This document shows positions 62,333-64,000 of a stretch of 64,000 nt of DNA, piece by piece. Under the pieces are notes generated by a model. The model had not been told where the DNA came from. It was given only the letters and a program-made list of their open reading frames with translations, and did not search any database. The stretch spans positions 62,001 to 126,000 of the forward strand of contig JBNPWE010000001.1 in NCBI GenBank assembly GCA_050433985.1. The letters are read 5' to 3'. Made by a program: the position numbers and the translations under genes. The stretch comes from JACIYW01 sp014359745 (lineage in GTDB: Bacteria; Pseudomonadota; Alphaproteobacteria; Rhodobacterales; Rhodobacteraceae). Numbering within the stretch: the first letter of the stretch is position 1; each line of letters begins with the position of its first letter.

Positions 62333-64000
62333 ATGCGCGACGACGCCCCGCACGCCATTCACCTGGCCGATTACCAGGCCCCCGCCTTTCTGGTGGACGA
62401 TGTTCACCTGACCTTTCGCCTGCACCCCAAGGCCACGCGGGTGCTCTCGCGCATCAGCTTCCGGCGCAATCCGGCGTGCTCTGGCATGCAGGATTTGTGG
62501 CTGGATGGCGAAGGGCTGCGGCTGATATCGGCGCGCATTGACGGTGCGCAGGTGCAGGTCAACCCTACAGAGTCCGGCCTGACCGTGCCTGCGGGCGCCC
62601 TGCCCGACGGCCCGTTTACATGGGAGGCCGAGGTGGAAATCGCGCCCGAGGCCAACACCGCGCTGGAGGGGCTTTACATGTCGCGCGCCATGTATTGCAC
62701 CCAATGCGAGGCCGAGGGCTTTCGCAAGATCACCTATTACCCCGACCGCCCCGATGTGATGGCCCGCTTCACGGTGCGGATCGACTCCGATTTGCCGGTG
62801 CTTTTGTCGAACGGCAACCCGACCGGATCGGGGCCGGGCTGGGCGGAATGGCACGATCCGTGGCCGAAACCGGCCTATCTGTTCGCGCTGGTGGCGGGCG
62901 ATCTGCGGGCGTTTTCCGACCGGTTCATCACGCGGTCGGGGCGGGATGTGGCGCTCAACATCTGGGTACGGCCGGGCGACGAAGGGCGCTGCGCCTATGC
63001 GATGGATGCGCTGAAACGGTCGATGCGCTGGGATGAAGACCGTTACGGGCGCGAATACGACCTGGACGTTTTCAACATTGTCGCCGTTGACGACTTCAAT
63101 ATGGGCGCGATGGAGAACAAGGGATTGAACATTTTCAACTCCCGCTACGTTCTGGCCTCGCCCGAGACCGCGACCGATCAGGATTTCGAGAATATCGAAC
63201 GCATCATCGCGCATGAATATTTCCACAACTGGACGGGCAATCGCATCACCTGCCGCGACTGGTTCCAGCTTTGCCTGAAAGAAGGGCTGACGGTGTTCCG
63301 CGATCAGCAGTTTTCCGGCGAGACACGTTCGGAAGCCGTGAAGCGGATCGAGGATGTGCTGACGCTGCGCGCGCGCCAGTTCCGCGAGGATGGCGGGCCG
63401 CTGGCGCATAACGTGCGGCCCGAAAGCTATGTAGAGATCAACAATTTCTATACCGCCACGGTGTATGAAAAGGGCGCCGAGCTGATCCGGATGCTGAAAC
63501 TGCTGGTGGGCGATGATGCCTATGACGCGGCGCTCAACCTGTATTTCGACCGGCATGACGGGCAGGCCTGCACCATCGAAGACTGGATTCAGGTGTTCGA
63601 GGATGTGACCCACCGCGACCTGTCGCAGTTCAAACGCTGGTATTCCCAGGCCGGCACCCCGCATCTGAAAGTGACCGAGGATTGGGATGGCAGCACCTAT
63701 CGGCTGACGTTTCGCCAATCCGTGCCGCCAACCCCCGGCCAGCCGCTCAAGGAACCCGCGCTGATACCGGTGGCGCTGGGGCTGCTGGGGCCTGACGGGG
63801 CCGAGGTACAGCCAACCGTGGTGCTGGAAGTCGACGCGCCCGAACAAAGCTTTGACTTTCCCGGCCTATCCGCCCGGCCGGTGCCGTCGATCCTGCGCGG
63901 TTTTTCGGCGCCGGTGCTGCTTGACCGGGCAACCACCCCCGAGGAACGCGCGCTGCTTCTGGCCCATGACACCGACCCGTTCAACAAATGCGAGGCAGGG
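62333..64000 (+). CDS. pepN: Aminopeptidase N, 3' end outside window
   Basis: The first 556 codons of a PepN-type M1 zinc aminopeptidase; E. coli PepN has 870 residues, so roughly a third is missing beyond the window. The exopeptidase motif GAMEN and zinc site HEYFHNW (in IIAHEYFHNWTGNR), then the second Glu ligand in CLKEGLTVFRD, are intact. ATG 62333 follows AAAGGAG. It is divergent from glcB. Confidence 0.95.
   Translation, partial: MRDDAPHAIHLADYQAPAFLVDDVHLTFRLHPKATRVLSRISFRRNPACSGMQDLWLDGEGLRLISARIDGAQVQVNPTESGLTVPAGALPDGPFTWEAEVEIAPEANTALEGLYMSRAMYCTQCEAEGFRKITYYPDRPDVMARFTVRIDSDLPVLLSNGNPTGSGPGWAEWHDPWPKPAYLFALVAGDLRAFSDRFITRSGRDVALNIWVRPGDEGRCAYAMDALKRSMRWDEDRYGREYDLDVFNIVAVDDFNMGAMENKGLNIFNSRYVLASPETATDQDFENIERIIAHEYFHNWTGNRITCRDWFQLCLKEGLTVFRDQQFSGETRSEAVKRIEDVLTLRARQFREDGGPLAHNVRPESYVEINNFYTATVYEKGAELIRMLKLLVGDDAYDAALNLYFDRHDGQACTIEDWIQVFEDVTHRDLSQFKRWYSQAGTPHLKVTEDWDGSTYRLTFRQSVPPTPGQPLKEPALIPVALGLLGPDGAEVQPTVVLEVDAPEQSFDFPGLSARPVPSILRGFSAPVLLDRATTPEERALLLAHDTDPFNKCEAG

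Overview
The window is a high-GC stretch of bacterial chromosome. Gene content, order and signature families (alpha-type SspB, the order DUF177-rpmF-plsX-fabH-ihfA-merR, OlsB, a long dCTP deaminase, a metal-type HemB without zinc cysteines, a DUF4169/ribbon-helix-helix pair) point to Rhodobacterales, family Paracoccaceae. The genus cannot be fixed from the sequence. Coding density is high, operons are tight with many 1-4 base overlaps, and I see no insertion sequence, prophage, CRISPR array or rRNA operon.

Layout. 1-2.8 kb: the end of cvpA, purF, and infC starting at a rare ATA codon. 2.9-8.8 kb (minus): an operon for a form II CoxL-type molybdenum hydroxylase (xdhC, a molybdopterin-binding protein, coxS, coxL, coxM). 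9-11.3 kb: sspB, fumC and two small genes. 11.5-17.2 kb: ggt, selO, membrane and phosphatase-fold genes, and a DMT exporter. 17.3-20.4 kb (minus): three genes of valine/isobutyrate breakdown. 20.6-24 kb: tRNA-Pro(TGG), DUF192, a double cold-shock protein, pdxH, fabI, gpt, then the remnant of an aminotransferase gene. 24.5-30.7 kb: ppiD-trpE, then hisE-hisF-hisA (minus) and a hydrolase. 30.9-33.5 kb (minus): yciB, a DMT transporter and ftsY. 33.7-38.6 kb: a small secreted protein, a palindrome-rich control region before a DUF2852 gene, RDD, bpt, and TRAP permease genes without a binding protein. 38.7-43.9 kb: tRNA-Ala(CGC), an XRE-cupin regulator divergent from an acyl-CoA ligase/DsbA-like/MFS operon, and a peroxiredoxin-like gene. 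44-52.8 kb: mfd, a membrane protein, hemB, trmFO, gluQ, olsB and msrB. 52.9-58 kb: bamE, DUF177, rpmF, plsX, fabH, ihfA and a MerR regulator. 58-64 kb: tRNA-Pro(GGG), dcd, a GlcG-like gene, glcB, and pepN running off the end.

The genes are mostly housekeeping: purine, fatty-acid, tryptophan, histidine, haem and B6 synthesis, translation, DNA repair and envelope assembly. The accessory parts are the molybdenum hydroxylase operon, the ligase/DsbA/MFS operon, the TRAP permeases and the valine operon.

The most interesting non-gene signal is a family of eleven short dispersed elements with core G(A/C)GTATTT-N4 followed by CGAGAGGATGG or CAAGATGAAGG. They lie only between genes, usually just past a gene's 3' end and in its sense orientation, often behind a GC hairpin. 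Two copies (11.3 and 38.9 kb) are alignable over about 135 bases. Second is the 290-base region before the DUF2852 gene, with a CtrA-type box, a 16-base perfect palindrome and twin ATGTRAA-N5-TTTACAT boxes bracketing a promoter. I found no convincing new defence or catalytic system.
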